A stretch of DNA of 64,000 bases. Source: Comamonadaceae bacterium. GTDB lineage: Bacteria > Pseudomonadota > Gammaproteobacteria > Burkholderiales > Burkholderiaceae_C. The notes beneath the pieces are model-generated. The model searched no databases. It saw only the letters and a list, made by a program, of their open reading frames with translations, and was not told the origin of the DNA. Below, piece after piece: positions 1 to 8,749 of the stretch. A program made the position numbers and the translations under genes. The stretch is from the NCBI GenBank assembly GCA_947454955.1, contig CANGLW010000008.1, positions 34,723 through 98,722 on the forward strand, read 5' to 3'. Positions within the stretch are counted from its first letter, which is position 1; the number at the start of each line of letters is the position of its first letter.

Positions 1-2
1 CG

Positions 3-689
3 CTGATTGCTTGGCAACTGGCATCCAAGCCGGGTGTGCTGCCCGCTTACGACGAAGCGCTGTTGCGCCGTGAACTCGCGCTGTTTCCCGACTGGCACAT
101 CGCCCAGCACCGCGGCATCACCTTGTCGGAGACGCAACGCACCACCTTGGATGCCGCGTTTGACCGCATCGTGGCGGAGAACTTGCGCTGGCCGTCCGTC
201 TACGTTCATCGCGACTTCATGCCTAGAAATTTGATGATGGGTGGTCCAGCGTCTGGTGATGCCTCCACGCTCGGCTCAGCCTTAGGCGTCCTCGATTTCC
301 AAGACGCGGTCTACGGCCCCATCACTTACGACATCGCCAGCCTGATGCGCGATGCGTTTTTGACCTGGGACGAGGAGCATGTGCTCGATGTGACCATCCG
401 CTACTGGCAGCAAGCGCGCAAGGCGGGGCTGCCGGTGGGTGATGACTTTGGCGAGTTTTACAAAGGCGTGGAGTGGATGGGTCTGCAGCGCCACTTGAAG
501 GTAGCAGGCATTTTTGCGCGCTTGACGCTGCGTGACGGTAAGCCGCAGTACCTGGCCGATGCACCGCGCTTCATCGCTTACATCCGCGCGACGTGCAGCC
601 GCTACATTGAGCTCAAACCTTTGCTGCGTTTGGTCGAAGAGATCGAAGGCATCAAACCACCCGAGGTGTTTGCGTTTGGGCGCAGTTAA
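3..689 (+). CDS. amgK: AmgK-like sugar kinase / aminoglycoside phosphotransferase family protein (5' end outside window)
   Basis: The reading frame is open from the window edge, so the N-terminal lobe is missing. The visible 228 residues hold the catalytic loop of the APH/choline-kinase fold (VHRDFMPRNLM) and the following metal-binding LDFQDAVYGP segment, then a YDIASLMRDAF stretch. These segments are typical of AmgK, the anomeric kinase for N-acetylmuramate/N-acetylglucosamine in peptidoglycan recycling (family knowledge). The usual partner murU is not visible and could lie upstream. rsmE follows 54 bases downstream on the same strand. The kinase fold is clear; the sugar specificity is inferred. 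Confidence 0.75.
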   Translation: MIAWQLASKPGVLPAYDEALLRRELALFPDWHIAQHRGITLSETQRTTLDAAFDRIVAENLRWPSVYVHRDFMPRNLMMGGPASGDASTLGSALGVLDFQDAVYGPITYDIASLMRDAFLTWDEEHVLDVTIRYWQQARKAGLPVGDDFGEFYKGVEWMGLQRHLKVAGIFARLTLRDGKPQYLADAPRFIAYIRATCSRYIELKPLLRLVEEIEGIKPPEVFAFGRS

Positions 690-721
690 GCCCGGTAAGC
701 CTTGTCCTCCATCACCTCAAA

Positions 722-738
722 GCTCCTGAATTCATAGC
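722..738. repeat. 17-nt GCT-N11-AGC AT-rich element
   Basis: GCTCCTGAATTCATAGC lies in the spacer between the kinase gene and rsmE, six bases before the rsmE start. It is nearly identical to the copy inside copA at 39491. It belongs to a set of short AT-rich elements scattered through the window (see findings). Confidence 0.5.
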
Positions 739-743
739 ACCAC

Positions 744-1478
744 ATGCCACGTTTTTATTGCCCGCTTCCCCTGCAGGTCGGCCTTGAGCTCAACCTGCCT
801 TCGGGTGCAGCGCGCCATGTGCAGGTGCTGCGGTTCCAGCCCGGCGACACGCTCACGCTTTTCAACCACGGCCCGGGTGTGGACAGCGCGGGCGGTGAGT
901 TTGAAGCCACCGTCACCCACATGGGCCGCAGCGAGGTGGGCGTGCGCATCACCTCGCACCATGCGGTAGAGCGCGAAGTATCACGGCGCGTGCACATTGC
1001 CTTGGGCATGCCTGCGAACGAGCGCATGGACTGGCTGGTGGAAAAAGCCACCGAGCTGGGCATGGCCAGCTTGCAACCGCTGGCCACCGAGCGCACGGTG
1101 ATCAAACTCAGCGGCGAACGGGCCGAGAAAAAACAAGCCCACTGGCAAAGCGTGGCGGTGGCAGCATGCGAACAATGCGGTGGCAACCGCGTGCCGCCGG
1201 TGCATCCAGTTCAAAAACTCGAGGCTTGGTTGGCACAACCTCGCAGCGGCTTGAAGCTGCTGCTCTCGCTCCAAACAGGTAGCCAGCCTCTGAGTTATCT
1301 GCTATCAAACCAAGAGCAAGACATCACCTTTCTGGCTGGTCCTGAGGGCGGTTTGAGCCCACAAGAAGAGGCTGCAGCCCTCGCAGCAGGCTTTGTGCCG
1401 GTGACTTTGGGGCCGCGTGTGCTGCGATCAGAAACCGCGCCCTTGGCCGCCCTGGCTGTGTTGGCGGCCTTGTCTTAA
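744..1478 (+). CDS. rsmE: 16S rRNA (uracil-1498-N3)-methyltransferase RsmE
   Basis: This 244-residue protein has the RsmE layout: a short N-terminal PUA-like beta domain starting MPRFYCPLPL, then a SPOUT methyltransferase domain. The C-terminal knot motifs are clear: FLAGPEGGLSPQE, and LGPRVLRSETAPLAALA, which forms the SAM-binding trefoil knot. The enzyme methylates N3 of U1498 in 16S rRNA. Length matches the family (about 240). The stop lies one base from the 3' end of the convergent SulP gene. A loop just before the GPEGG motif (residues around 187-192, LLSNQE) is encoded by one of the window's 17-nt AT-rich elements. Confidence 0.95.
   Translation: MPRFYCPLPLQVGLELNLPSGAARHVQVLRFQPGDTLTLFNHGPGVDSAGGEFEATVTHMGRSEVGVRITSHHAVEREVSRRVHIALGMPANERMDWLVEKATELGMASLQPLATERTVIKLSGERAEKKQAHWQSVAVAACEQCGGNRVPPVHPVQKLEAWLAQPRSGLKLLLSLQTGSQPLSYLLSNQEQDITFLAGPEGGLSPQEEAAALAAGFVPVTLGPRVLRSETAPLAALAVLAALS
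1301..1317. repeat. 17-nt GCT-N11-AGC AT-rich element inside rsmE
   Basis: GCTATCAAACCAAGAGC is read in frame within a loop of RsmE immediately before the conserved GPEGG motif. Its AT-rich core stands out from the surrounding GC-rich coding sequence. Confidence 0.45.
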
Positions 1479-1479
1479 T

Positions 1480-3147
1480 TCAGGTCAAGGCCTTCATGGC
1501 CTCGAGCATCTCGGCATCGGTGCGGTAGAGCCGCAAATCATCAGCCGGCAACAGTTCACCCGCGCGTTTGAGCGCCGTTTCTACCGGCAGCTTGATGCCA
1601 CTGATGTGCAGCACCACACCGCGCGCATGCAGTTGCGCCCTCAGCTGTGCGAACACCTCCACCCCGGTCACATCAATACGGTTGATGGGCTGGGCCAGCA
1701 GCACCACGTGCTGCAGCTGCGGGTGCGCCAGCAAGTGTTCGCTGAGCTTGCGCTCGAACGCGCTGGCAGCGGCAAAGTCCAACTCAGCATCCATGCGCAG
1801 CGCGTAGGTGTGCGGCGCCAAAGGCGGCAAGTGCCACAGGTGGCGATCGCGCAGCGAGCCGTCCGGGTGCAGGCCCACCTCGATGATGCGCGGGTGCAAA
1901 TGGTTGTGCAAAAAATGCGACAAACCCATCACCACACCAGCCAGCACGCCCCAGTAAATGCGCGGTGCGGTCAGCAGGGTGATGACAAAGGTCACCCCGG
2001 CGGTGGCCGCCTCGACCCGCTGAATGCGCCACAGCCGCACAAACGCTTGCGGGCGCAGCAAACCCGCCACGGCCATCACCACCACGGCCGACAGCACCGC
2101 GCGTGGCACGTCATACAGCGCCTCGGTCATCAGCAACGTTGTGCCCACCAAAACCGCGGTGATCACCGCAGCCCAGCCCGTGCGCGCCCCGGCCGCCAAG
2201 TACACCGCCGAGCGCGAAAACGACGCGCTGGTGGCAAAGCTGCCGCACAAAGCCGAGGCCAGCTTGGCCAGGCCTTGGCCCATCAAATCTTGGTTGTCAT
2301 CCCAGCGTTTGCCCTCGCGCTGGTTTTCGGTGCGCGCGCTCGAGGCAGTTTCTAAAAAGCTCACCAACGCAATCACCATGGCGGGCACCAAGAGGCTGCT
2401 CAAGGTCTCGTAGCCCGGCCACATGGGCAGTTGCAGGGCAGGCAGGCCCGCCGGCAATTGGCCAATGACCTCGCCACCGCGCGCAGCAAACCCCGTGAAG
2501 TGGCTCACCACCGCAGCCCCCACCACCACCAGCATGATGAGCGGCCAGCGCGGCGCCCAAAGTTTGCCCGCCCACAAAACGAGCAAGCTCAGCACCCCGT
2601 AGCCCAGGGCGGCCGCGTCAAAGTGTCCTTGCTCGGGGCCACTGACAAAGCCAGACAAGCCCTGCGGCAAGCCCAACAAAGCGCCGAGCTGCGAGGCGAT
2701 GATGAGCAAGGCCGCAGCCTGGGTGAAACCCGTCATCACCGGTGAGCTGATGAGGTTGAGCAACCAGCCGTAAGCCCCTGCGCCCAGCGTGAACTGCAAC
2801 ACACCCGAGAGCAGCGCGAGCCACACAGCAAGTTGCACCCACAACACACTGCCCGGCTCGGCCATACCGGTGAGCGAGGCGCTGATGAGCAAACACGTCA
2901 GCGCCGTGGGGCCGACCGACAAGCGCGTGGAGCCGCCCCACATCACACCCACCAAGGCGGGCAACACCGCCGCGTACAGCCCGGTGACCACTGGCATGCC
3001 CGCCAAGGCCGCGTAAGCCACCGACTGCGGCACCATCAGCAAGGTCACCGTCAAGCCCGCCAACAGTTCTTGGCGCCACAGCGCGGCATGGGGGCGGGGC
3101 CACTTCAAAAACGGCAAGAGGTGCTGCAAGCGAGGCATGGCCACCAT
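1480..3147 (-). CDS. SulP family anion permease with C-terminal STAS domain
   Basis: A 555-residue membrane protein. Its N-terminal part has the SulP signature: a leading amphipathic segment, then LTVTLLMVPQSVAYAALAGM, GLYAAVLPALVG and VGPTALTCLL. About ten hydrophobic segments follow. A conserved cytosolic motif RTENQREG...NQDLMGQGLA lies near residue 300. The last 110 residues form a STAS domain like those of sulfate permeases and anti-sigma-factor antagonists. SulP proteins carry sulfate, bicarbonate or other anions; the substrate here cannot be read from sequence. The start MVAMPRL was chosen because the open frame further upstream (to 3402) has no SulP similarity. A start at 3138 is equally possible. 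Confidence 0.88.
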   Translation of the reverse strand: MVAMPRLQHLLPFLKWPRPHAALWRQELLAGLTVTLLMVPQSVAYAALAGMPVVTGLYAAVLPALVGVMWGGSTRLSVGPTALTCLLISASLTGMAEPGSVLWVQLAVWLALLSGVLQFTLGAGAYGWLLNLISSPVMTGFTQAAALLIIASQLGALLGLPQGLSGFVSGPEQGHFDAAALGYGVLSLLVLWAGKLWAPRWPLIMLVVVGAAVVSHFTGFAARGGEVIGQLPAGLPALQLPMWPGYETLSSLLVPAMVIALVSFLETASSARTENQREGKRWDDNQDLMGQGLAKLASALCGSFATSASFSRSAVYLAAGARTGWAAVITAVLVGTTLLMTEALYDVPRAVLSAVVVMAVAGLLRPQAFVRLWRIQRVEAATAGVTFVITLLTAPRIYWGVLAGVVMGLSHFLHNHLHPRIIEVGLHPDGSLRDRHLWHLPPLAPHTYALRMDAELDFAAASAFERKLSEHLLAHPQLQHVVLLAQPINRIDVTGVEVFAQLRAQLHARGVVLHISGIKLPVETALKRAGELLPADDLRLYRTDAEMLEAMKALT

Positions 3148-3280
3148 TGTGCACGTGGGTCTGAGCCCATCAACCGTACAAGCCCTGTCGACCTGGTGAC
3201 TGGCCGATGAACGCCAGGGCGCACAATAGATCACCCACCCACCATCAGACCCACCACAACGGCGCACAACGCTACCCCCT

Positions 3281-4453
3281 ATGAACGCTAACCTTTGGTT
3301 GCTGGCCGTTTGCCAAGGCCTGTTTCTCACCAACAACGTGGTGTTCATCGCCATCAACGGGCTGGTGGGCTTGAGCCTGGCACCCGCGCCCTGGATGGCC
3401 ACGCTGCCGGTGATGGGCTATGTGGTGGGCGGTGCCTTGAGCACCTCGCTGGTGGCGCGCAGCCAATCGCGCTGGGGCCGTCAGGTGTCGTTTCAACTGG
3501 GGCTGGCTGTGGCGGTGTTCTCCGCACTCTTGTGCGCCTTGGCCGTGTGGCTCGGGCAGTTTTGGCTCTTGGTGTTGGCCACCTTCATCGCCGGTTATTA
3601 CAGTGCCAACGGGCAGCTGTACCGCTTTGCGGCAGCGGAATTGGCCACCGCGGCCGCGCGTGAAAAAGCGATTTCTTTGGTGCTGGCCGGCGGCCTGATT
3701 GGCGCGATTGCTGGCCCCAACCTGGCCAAGTTCACCCGCACGGCCATGGCGGTGCCTTTCATGGGCGCTTACCTGGCCTTGGCCGTGGTTGCATGCTTGG
3801 CCATGCTGCTCATGGCGCGCATTCGTTTTGCACCGCCGCCTCCCTTCAAACCCAACAGCGCACAGGGCCGCAGCGTGTGGGTGCTGATGGGCCAGCCCGC
3901 GTTTTTGGTGGCCATGTTCGCGGCTGCACTGGGCTATGGGGTGATGAACCTGCTCATGGCTGCCACACCCTTGGCCATGCAGGTCTGTGGCTTTGGTTTT
4001 GACGACGCGGCCTTTGTGCTGGAGTGGCATGTGATTGGCATGTTCGCGCCGGGCTTTTTCACCGGCCACCTCATCAAGCGTTTTGGCACGCTGACCATCA
4101 TGGGTGCGGGTGTGCTGCTCAACGCGGTGTGCATCGCGCTGGCCCTGAGTGGTGTGGGCCTGCACCAGTTTGTGGGGGCGCTGTTTTTGCTGGGCGTGGG
4201 CTGGAACTTTTTGTTCACCGGCAGCACCACGCTGGCCCTGGGCACTTACCGCCCTGAAGACAAAGACCGTGCGCAAGGCGCTATCAATTTTGCAGTGTTC
4301 GGGGTGATGGCCATGAGCTCCTTGGCCTCGGGCGCACTGGTCACCAGCCACGGTTGGCACTGGCTCAATGTGGGCTCCATCGTGCCGGTGGCGCTCACCG
4401 GCATCTTGCTGTTGTGGCTGACCTTCAAAGCAGCCGCCAAGCCCGCGGCTTAA
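3281..4453 (+). CDS. MFS transporter
   Basis: A 390-residue integral membrane protein with about twelve hydrophobic segments in two halves separated by a cytoplasmic loop (RIRFAPPPPFKPNSAQGR, residues about 183-202). It has no signal peptide. The layout and alanine/glycine-rich helices, including a glycine-rich helix 5 region (VLAGGLIGAIAGPNLAKF), are typical of the major facilitator superfamily. The specific substrate is unknown. It diverges from the SulP gene across a 133-base spacer and converges with the M20 peptidase gene. Confidence 0.88.
   Translation: MNANLWLLAVCQGLFLTNNVVFIAINGLVGLSLAPAPWMATLPVMGYVVGGALSTSLVARSQSRWGRQVSFQLGLAVAVFSALLCALAVWLGQFWLLVLATFIAGYYSANGQLYRFAAAELATAAAREKAISLVLAGGLIGAIAGPNLAKFTRTAMAVPFMGAYLALAVVACLAMLLMARIRFAPPPPFKPNSAQGRSVWVLMGQPAFLVAMFAAALGYGVMNLLMAATPLAMQVCGFGFDDAAFVLEWHVIGMFAPGFFTGHLIKRFGTLTIMGAGVLLNAVCIALALSGVGLHQFVGALFLLGVGWNFLFTGSTTLALGTYRPEDKDRAQGAINFAVFGVMAMSSLASGALVTSHGWHWLNVGSIVPVALTGILLLWLTFKAAAKPAA
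4280..4296. repeat. Degenerate copy of the 17-nt AT-rich element inside the MFS gene
   Basis: GCTATCAATTTTGCAGT matches the copy at 57447 in 14 of the first 14 positions bar one, but ends AGT rather than AGC. It encodes AINFAV within a predicted membrane helix, so a chance match with a normal protein motif is possible. Confidence 0.3.
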
Positions 4454-4481
4454 AAACTGATGCTGGCATTCAGCCCGGTGT

Positions 4482-6035
4482 TCAGGCTGGCATCTGGGCG
4501 ATGACCTGCGCTACCGCGGCCGTCAGGCGCTTGGCGTAAGACACGTGCAAAAATTCGTTGGGTCCATGCGCGTTGCTCTTGGGGCCGAGCACGCCGCACA
4601 CCATCATTTGCGCCTTGGGAAACCCTTGCGAGAGCATGTTCATCAGCGGAATGGTGCCGCCCTGGCCGATGTAACCCACACCCGCACCAAAGTGCGCGGT
4701 TGATGCGTCATTGAGCGCGCGCTCAAACCAGGGCGCGGTCTCGGGCGCGTTCCAGCCGGTGGCCCCACCGCCACCCTCAAAAGTCACGCGGGCTTGGTAG
4801 GGCGCGTTGTCTTCCAGCAATTGTTTCAGCTCCTGCACCGCCTTGGCAGCGTCCACCAAGGGGGGCAGGCGCAAGGAAAGTTTGAAAGCGGTGTAGGGCC
4901 GCAGCACATTGCCCGCGTTGCCCAAATCGGGCAGGCCTTCAGCGCCGGTCACGCTCAGCGTGGGCACCCAGGTGCGGTTGAGCAGGGCTTGCAGCGGGTC
5001 GGTGGTGGTGGGCAGCGCGAACGCGGTGGCGCCGCCGCAGTCGTAGTGCGCCCAGGGAAAACGTTTGTAGAGTTCGTCGCCCAAAATCGCGGCGGTGGCT
5101 TGCGCTTGCTTCAAGCGCTCGGGCGGCACCTCGCAATGAAAACTGGCAGGCAGCAAGCGGCCGGTGGCGCTGTCTTCCAGGCGGTCAAGCACCTGGCGCA
5201 TGATGCGAAAACTCGAGGGCACCAGGCCACTGGCATCACCCGAGTGCACGCCCTCGGTCAGCACCTGCACCTTGAGCGTGCCGCCGGCCATGCCGCGCAA
5301 GCTGGTGGTGAGCCACAGCTGCTCGTAGTTGCCCGCGCCACTGTCTAAGCAAATCACCAGGCCCACATCGCCCAGGCGAGTTTTGAGCGCGTCGACATAG
5401 GGCAGCAAGTCGTAAGAGCCCGATTCTTCGCAAGTCTCGATCAAACCCACGATGCGCGGGTGCGCCACACCTTGTGCTTGCAGGGCCTGGATGGCCGCGA
5501 TGCTGGCGTACACCGCGTAACCGTCGTCCGCACCGCCGCGGCCGTACAACTTGCCGTCCTCGTACTTGGGCGTCCAGGGGCCCAGGTCGTTGCGCCAGCC
5601 GGTGAACTCGGGCTGCTTGTCCAGGTGACCGTACATCAGCACGGTTTGCTGAGATGTGGTTGTGGTTTTTGCTTCTGTTTTTGTAGCGTCACCTTGTTGC
5701 TGCGCCTGGCCTGGTGCCTGGTTTTCTTGAGAAGCACCAGAACTCGCCGGCACCTCGAAAAACAACACCGGTGTGCGGCCATCCAGGCGTATGACCTCGA
5801 GCTTCAAGCCACGCACTTTTTGCGCCTCCACCCAAGCCGCGGCGTTGCGCATCACGGTGTCGATGTAGCCGTGCGCGGCCCAGTCTTTGTCGAACCCCGG
5901 CGACTTGGCGGGAATGGCGATGTAGTCGGAAATCTGGCGCACGATGTCGCCGTCCCACTGCGCGCTCACCTGCGCGAGTACTTGGGCGGCGTCCAGGGAG
6001 CCGGCGGGCATTTCTTTGTGCAATGGGGCGTTCAT
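4482..6035 (-). CDS. M20 family metallopeptidase (dipeptidase/carboxypeptidase type)
   Basis: A 517-residue zinc peptidase of the M20/ArgE-DapE-CPG2 group. The expected metal ligands and catalytic residues are visible: His137 in GHLDKQPEF, Asp170 in YGRGGADDG, the glutamate pair at 203-204 in ETCEESGS, Asp231 in CLDSG, and a C-terminal His in NAHGPNEFLH (about residue 491). These proteins hydrolyse dipeptides or remove C-terminal residues. Residues about 97-130 form a Gln/Thr/Ala-rich low-complexity insertion just before the first metal ligand. This insertion contains one of the 17-nt AT-rich elements. Exact substrate not deducible. Confidence 0.9.
   Translation of the reverse strand: MNAPLHKEMPAGSLDAAQVLAQVSAQWDGDIVRQISDYIAIPAKSPGFDKDWAAHGYIDTVMRNAAAWVEAQKVRGLKLEVIRLDGRTPVLFFEVPASSGASQENQAPGQAQQQGDATKTEAKTTTTSQQTVLMYGHLDKQPEFTGWRNDLGPWTPKYEDGKLYGRGGADDGYAVYASIAAIQALQAQGVAHPRIVGLIETCEESGSYDLLPYVDALKTRLGDVGLVICLDSGAGNYEQLWLTTSLRGMAGGTLKVQVLTEGVHSGDASGLVPSSFRIMRQVLDRLEDSATGRLLPASFHCEVPPERLKQAQATAAILGDELYKRFPWAHYDCGGATAFALPTTTDPLQALLNRTWVPTLSVTGAEGLPDLGNAGNVLRPYTAFKLSLRLPPLVDAAKAVQELKQLLEDNAPYQARVTFEGGGGATGWNAPETAPWFERALNDASTAHFGAGVGYIGQGGTIPLMNMLSQGFPKAQMMVCGVLGPKSNAHGPNEFLHVSYAKRLTAAVAQVIAQMPA
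5671..5687. repeat. 17-nt AT-rich element in the M20 peptidase insertion
   Basis: GCTTCTGTTTTTGTAGC lies in the low-complexity insertion of the M20 peptidase, encoding ATKTEA on the minus strand. It differs from the copy at 44664 at one or two positions. Confidence 0.5.
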
Positions 6036-6068
6036 GGGCGAGCTTTCACGTGTGGTCGATCCACATTG

Positions 6069-6671
6069 TCAGCCAGCCGCGTCCTCGGTGTCCAGCCAAT
6101 GCAATTGGCCCTGCCCGCCGTCAAGCATGCGCGCTTTCAAAGACGCCGCGGACGCTTCGACCAATTGCCAGCGCAAGGTCACCACATCGCCGTGCTTGGC
6201 TGAGAGCAATTCAGCACCTACCGCTTGTGCTTCGCGCCGCGCCCAACCTTCCAACGCGTAGGGCACGGTGCAGGTGAGAGTAGTGAAGCGTTGCACCGCC
6301 ACTTTGTCAGCGCTCAACAGGGCTTGCGCCACCGCATCGGTGTAGGCGCGCACCAGGCCGCCCGCACCCAATTTGACGCCACCGAAATAACGCACCACGG
6401 TGGCCAACACGCCTTCAAGCTGCTGATGCCGCAAAACCTCCATCATGGGCCGCCCGGCGGTGCCACCGGGCTCACCGTCGTCATGCGCGGCCGATTGACC
6501 ACCGGCCATCAACGCCCAGCAGACATGCGCGGCACCGGGGTGCTGCGCGCGCAAATCAGCCACGATGCGCAGGGCTGCCGCACGGTCGGGCACGGACTGC
6601 ACGCAGCCCAAAAACCGGCTTTTCTTGATGAGCAGCTCGGCGTGCACCGGCTCGCGCAGGCTGTAGGGCAT
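6069..6671 (-). CDS. IMPACT/YigZ family protein
   Basis: A 200-residue protein with an N-terminal IMPACT domain (IKKSRFLGCVQSV, then AHDDGEPGGTAGRPMMEVL and VVRYFGGVKLGAGGLVRAY) and a C-terminal ferredoxin-like DUF1949 domain from about residue 135. Length and motif order match E. coli YigZ. Family members are linked to translational regulation in eukaryotes; the bacterial role is poorly defined. It lies 33 bases downstream of nothing obvious in common and is followed by the M20 peptidase gene on the same strand, possibly co-transcribed with the hydrolase upstream. Confidence 0.9.
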   Translation of the reverse strand: MPYSLREPVHAELLIKKSRFLGCVQSVPDRAAALRIVADLRAQHPGAAHVCWALMAGGQSAAHDDGEPGGTAGRPMMEVLRHQQLEGVLATVVRYFGGVKLGAGGLVRAYTDAVAQALLSADKVAVQRFTTLTCTVPYALEGWARREAQAVGAELLSAKHGDVVTLRWQLVEASAASLKARMLDGGQGQLHWLDTEDAAG

Positions 6672-6694
6672 CGCGGCTCAGGCCACCGTCAAAC

Positions 6695-7588
6695 TCATGC
6701 GTGCTTGGCCAAGAAGCGCAGCACCGCCTCGCTCACCGCTTGCGGGTTTTCGCGCTGCGGGAAGTGGCCCAAGCCTGCCAACAATTCGCGCTCATACGGG
6801 CCGCTGAAAAACGCCTCTTTACCCGCTGAGGTTTCGGGCAAGCTCACGCCATCAGCAGCGCCGTGCAACATCAGCGTGGGCACCGCCAACACAGGCGCGG
6901 GGTTGAGCGCCGCGTCATCGGCCACATAGGCCGGGTCATCGGGCGCGTGGCCCCAGCGGTGGCAGTAGGAGTGCAGGGTGACCTCGGGCCAATCGGGGTT
7001 GTCAAAGGCCTGGGCGGTGGCTTCGAATTCTTCGGGGGTGTACCAGCCTGCGGGCGACCAGGTGTCCCACATGATCTTGGCAAAGTCTTTGCCTTGCGCG
7101 CGCACCGTGGCCTGACCGCGCGGCGTGGCCATGAACCAGTGGTACCAGTAGTTGCGCACCTGCGCCATGCTCAAGGTCTGGTTGGGGTTGTTGGTGCCGT
7201 AACCCACCGAGATCAGCACCAAGTGGCTGGCGATGCCGTGGGCCAAACCGCAAGCGTTGGCCGCGGCGCGTGCGCCCCAGTCGTGGCCCACCAAGACCGG
7301 TTTGTCCAGCTTCATGGCGTGCACAAAGTCGATCAAATCGCGCCCCAGGCTGGCTAACTGTCCGGTGCGCGGTGTGGCCTCGTTCAAAAACGTGGTGGGC
7401 GAAAAGCCACGCAGCGCGGGGGCAATCACCCGGTAACCAGCGGCCACCAAGGCAGGGGCCACCTGCGCCCAGCAACGCGGGCTGTCGGGCCAGCCGTGAA
7501 TGAGCACGATGGTGCGGTCTTGTTGAGGCGCTTGGGGCAACCATTCCTGGTAGCCCACGCGCAGCGTGGGGGTGTTGATGAATTGCAT
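6695..7588 (-). CDS. Alpha/beta hydrolase with Asp nucleophile (epoxide hydrolase / haloalkane dehalogenase type)
   Basis: A 297-residue alpha/beta hydrolase. The oxyanion-hole motif HGWPDSPRCW is at about residues 31-40, and the nucleophile elbow reads GHDWGA with Asp103. That identifies the epoxide-hydrolase/haloalkane-dehalogenase branch rather than serine esterases. The catalytic His sits in LGHFPQREN near the C terminus. The start MQFINTPTL was chosen because sequence upstream in the frame has no similarity to the fold. Substrate unknown. It diverges from the TRAP transporter operon. Confidence 0.88.
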   Translation of the reverse strand: MQFINTPTLRVGYQEWLPQAPQQDRTIVLIHGWPDSPRCWAQVAPALVAAGYRVIAPALRGFSPTTFLNEATPRTGQLASLGRDLIDFVHAMKLDKPVLVGHDWGARAAANACGLAHGIASHLVLISVGYGTNNPNQTLSMAQVRNYWYHWFMATPRGQATVRAQGKDFAKIMWDTWSPAGWYTPEEFEATAQAFDNPDWPEVTLHSYCHRWGHAPDDPAYVADDAALNPAPVLAVPTLMLHGAADGVSLPETSAGKEAFFSGPYERELLAGLGHFPQRENPQAVSEAVLRFLAKHA

Positions 7589-7743
7589 GTGCGCAGTGTG
7601 CCACCGTGGCGTACATCGCTCCAGCACGAGGGCGCTGGTTTTGACGCGCAGGTGACGTTGCGCTGCCCAAGAAACGTCAACCGCAGGACGCCACTTCAAC
7701 AGCCGGTTCGGCATGGGTGAAAATCAAGCTTTTGAGGAAGACC

Positions 7744-8748
7744 ATGACCGACCCCACCCTCTCACGCCGCGCCCTCATGGGTGCCGCGGCTGCAGCGCTG
7801 GTGAGCGCAAGCCCTGTGAGCTTGGCTGCCAAGTCCACCTTGCTGCGCGTCTCCACACCAGCGGTGGCCGATGACTGGCACGCCAAGATGTGGACGGTCC
7901 TCAAAGAGCAGCTCGACAAACAAGCTGCGGGCCAGTTTGAGGTGCAGATCAACCTCAACGGCAGCTTGTTCAAGCAAGGCGCTGAAGCCGTGGCCCTGGC
8001 GCGTGGCAACCTGGAGCTGGCCAGCATCTCGGCCTTTGACATCGCCAAGGTGGTGCCCGCGTTCTCGCTGTTCACCGCGGGTTACATGCTGCGCGACCCG
8101 GCCCACCTCATGGCCGTATTAGGCGGGCCGATAGGTGCTGAGCTGTACAAAGAGGTGAGCGCGAAGATGGACATCACCGTGCTCTCGCCCCTGTACCTGG
8201 GCACGCGCGAGCTCAACCTGCGGCAAAAACGCGAGGTGAAAACCCCGGCCGATTTGAAGGGTCTGAAGTTGCGCATGCCCTCCACCAAAGAGTGGCTGTT
8301 TTTGGGCAACGCCCTGGGCGCCACCGCCACGCCCCTGGCCTTTGGCGAGGTGTACCTGGGCCTGAAAACCGGCACGATCGACGCACAAGACAACCCGCTG
8401 CCCACCACCAAGAGCGCGAAGTTTTACGAGGTCACTCAGCAAATCACGCTCACCCATCATTTGGTGGACAGCCTCTTCATCGTGGTCTCCAACAAACTGT
8501 GGAACAGCCTGGACGCGGCTGGGCAGCAACAACTCAAAAACGCAGCCGTGGCTGCGGCCAACTACAACAACACGCAACGCATCACTGACGAAAAAAACCT
8601 CTTGGCTTATTTCGAGTCGCAAGGGATGCGTGTGACCGCGCCTGATGTAGCGCCCTTCCGCACGGCCGTGCAAGCCGCTTATGCGGGCTCCGACATGGCC
8701 AAGCAGTGGCCCGCCGGCTTGGCCGAGCGCGTGGCGGCGGTGCGCTGA
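7744..8748 (+). CDS. dctP: TRAP transporter solute-binding protein (DctP family)
   Basis: A 334-residue periplasmic binding protein. It starts at an ATG preceded by GAGGAAG at good spacing, and has a twin-arginine-like leader (SRRALMGAAAAALVSASP) ahead of the mature chain near residue 30. The DctP family region includes KTPADLKGLKLRMP, the conserved ligand-arginine segment, and a FGEVYLGLKTGTIDAQDNPL stretch. It captures an organic acid for the adjacent permease. The ligand is not deducible. It is the first gene of a three-gene operon; the stop codon is one base before the next start. Confidence 0.92.
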   Translation: MTDPTLSRRALMGAAAAALVSASPVSLAAKSTLLRVSTPAVADDWHAKMWTVLKEQLDKQAAGQFEVQINLNGSLFKQGAEAVALARGNLELASISAFDIAKVVPAFSLFTAGYMLRDPAHLMAVLGGPIGAELYKEVSAKMDITVLSPLYLGTRELNLRQKREVKTPADLKGLKLRMPSTKEWLFLGNALGATATPLAFGEVYLGLKTGTIDAQDNPLPTTKSAKFYEVTQQITLTHHLVDSLFIVVSNKLWNSLDAAGQQQLKNAAVAAANYNNTQRITDEKNLLAYFESQGMRVTAPDVAPFRTAVQAAYAGSDMAKQWPAGLAERVAAVR

Positions 8749-8749
8749 C

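Noticed and set aside
1417..2355. Open plus-strand frame across the SulP gene
   Set aside because: His/Arg/Gln-rich translation with no family features, opposite a clear SulP permease.
3272..4360. Open minus-strand frame across the MFS gene
   Set aside because: Antisense shadow; no hydrophobic or domain pattern of its own.
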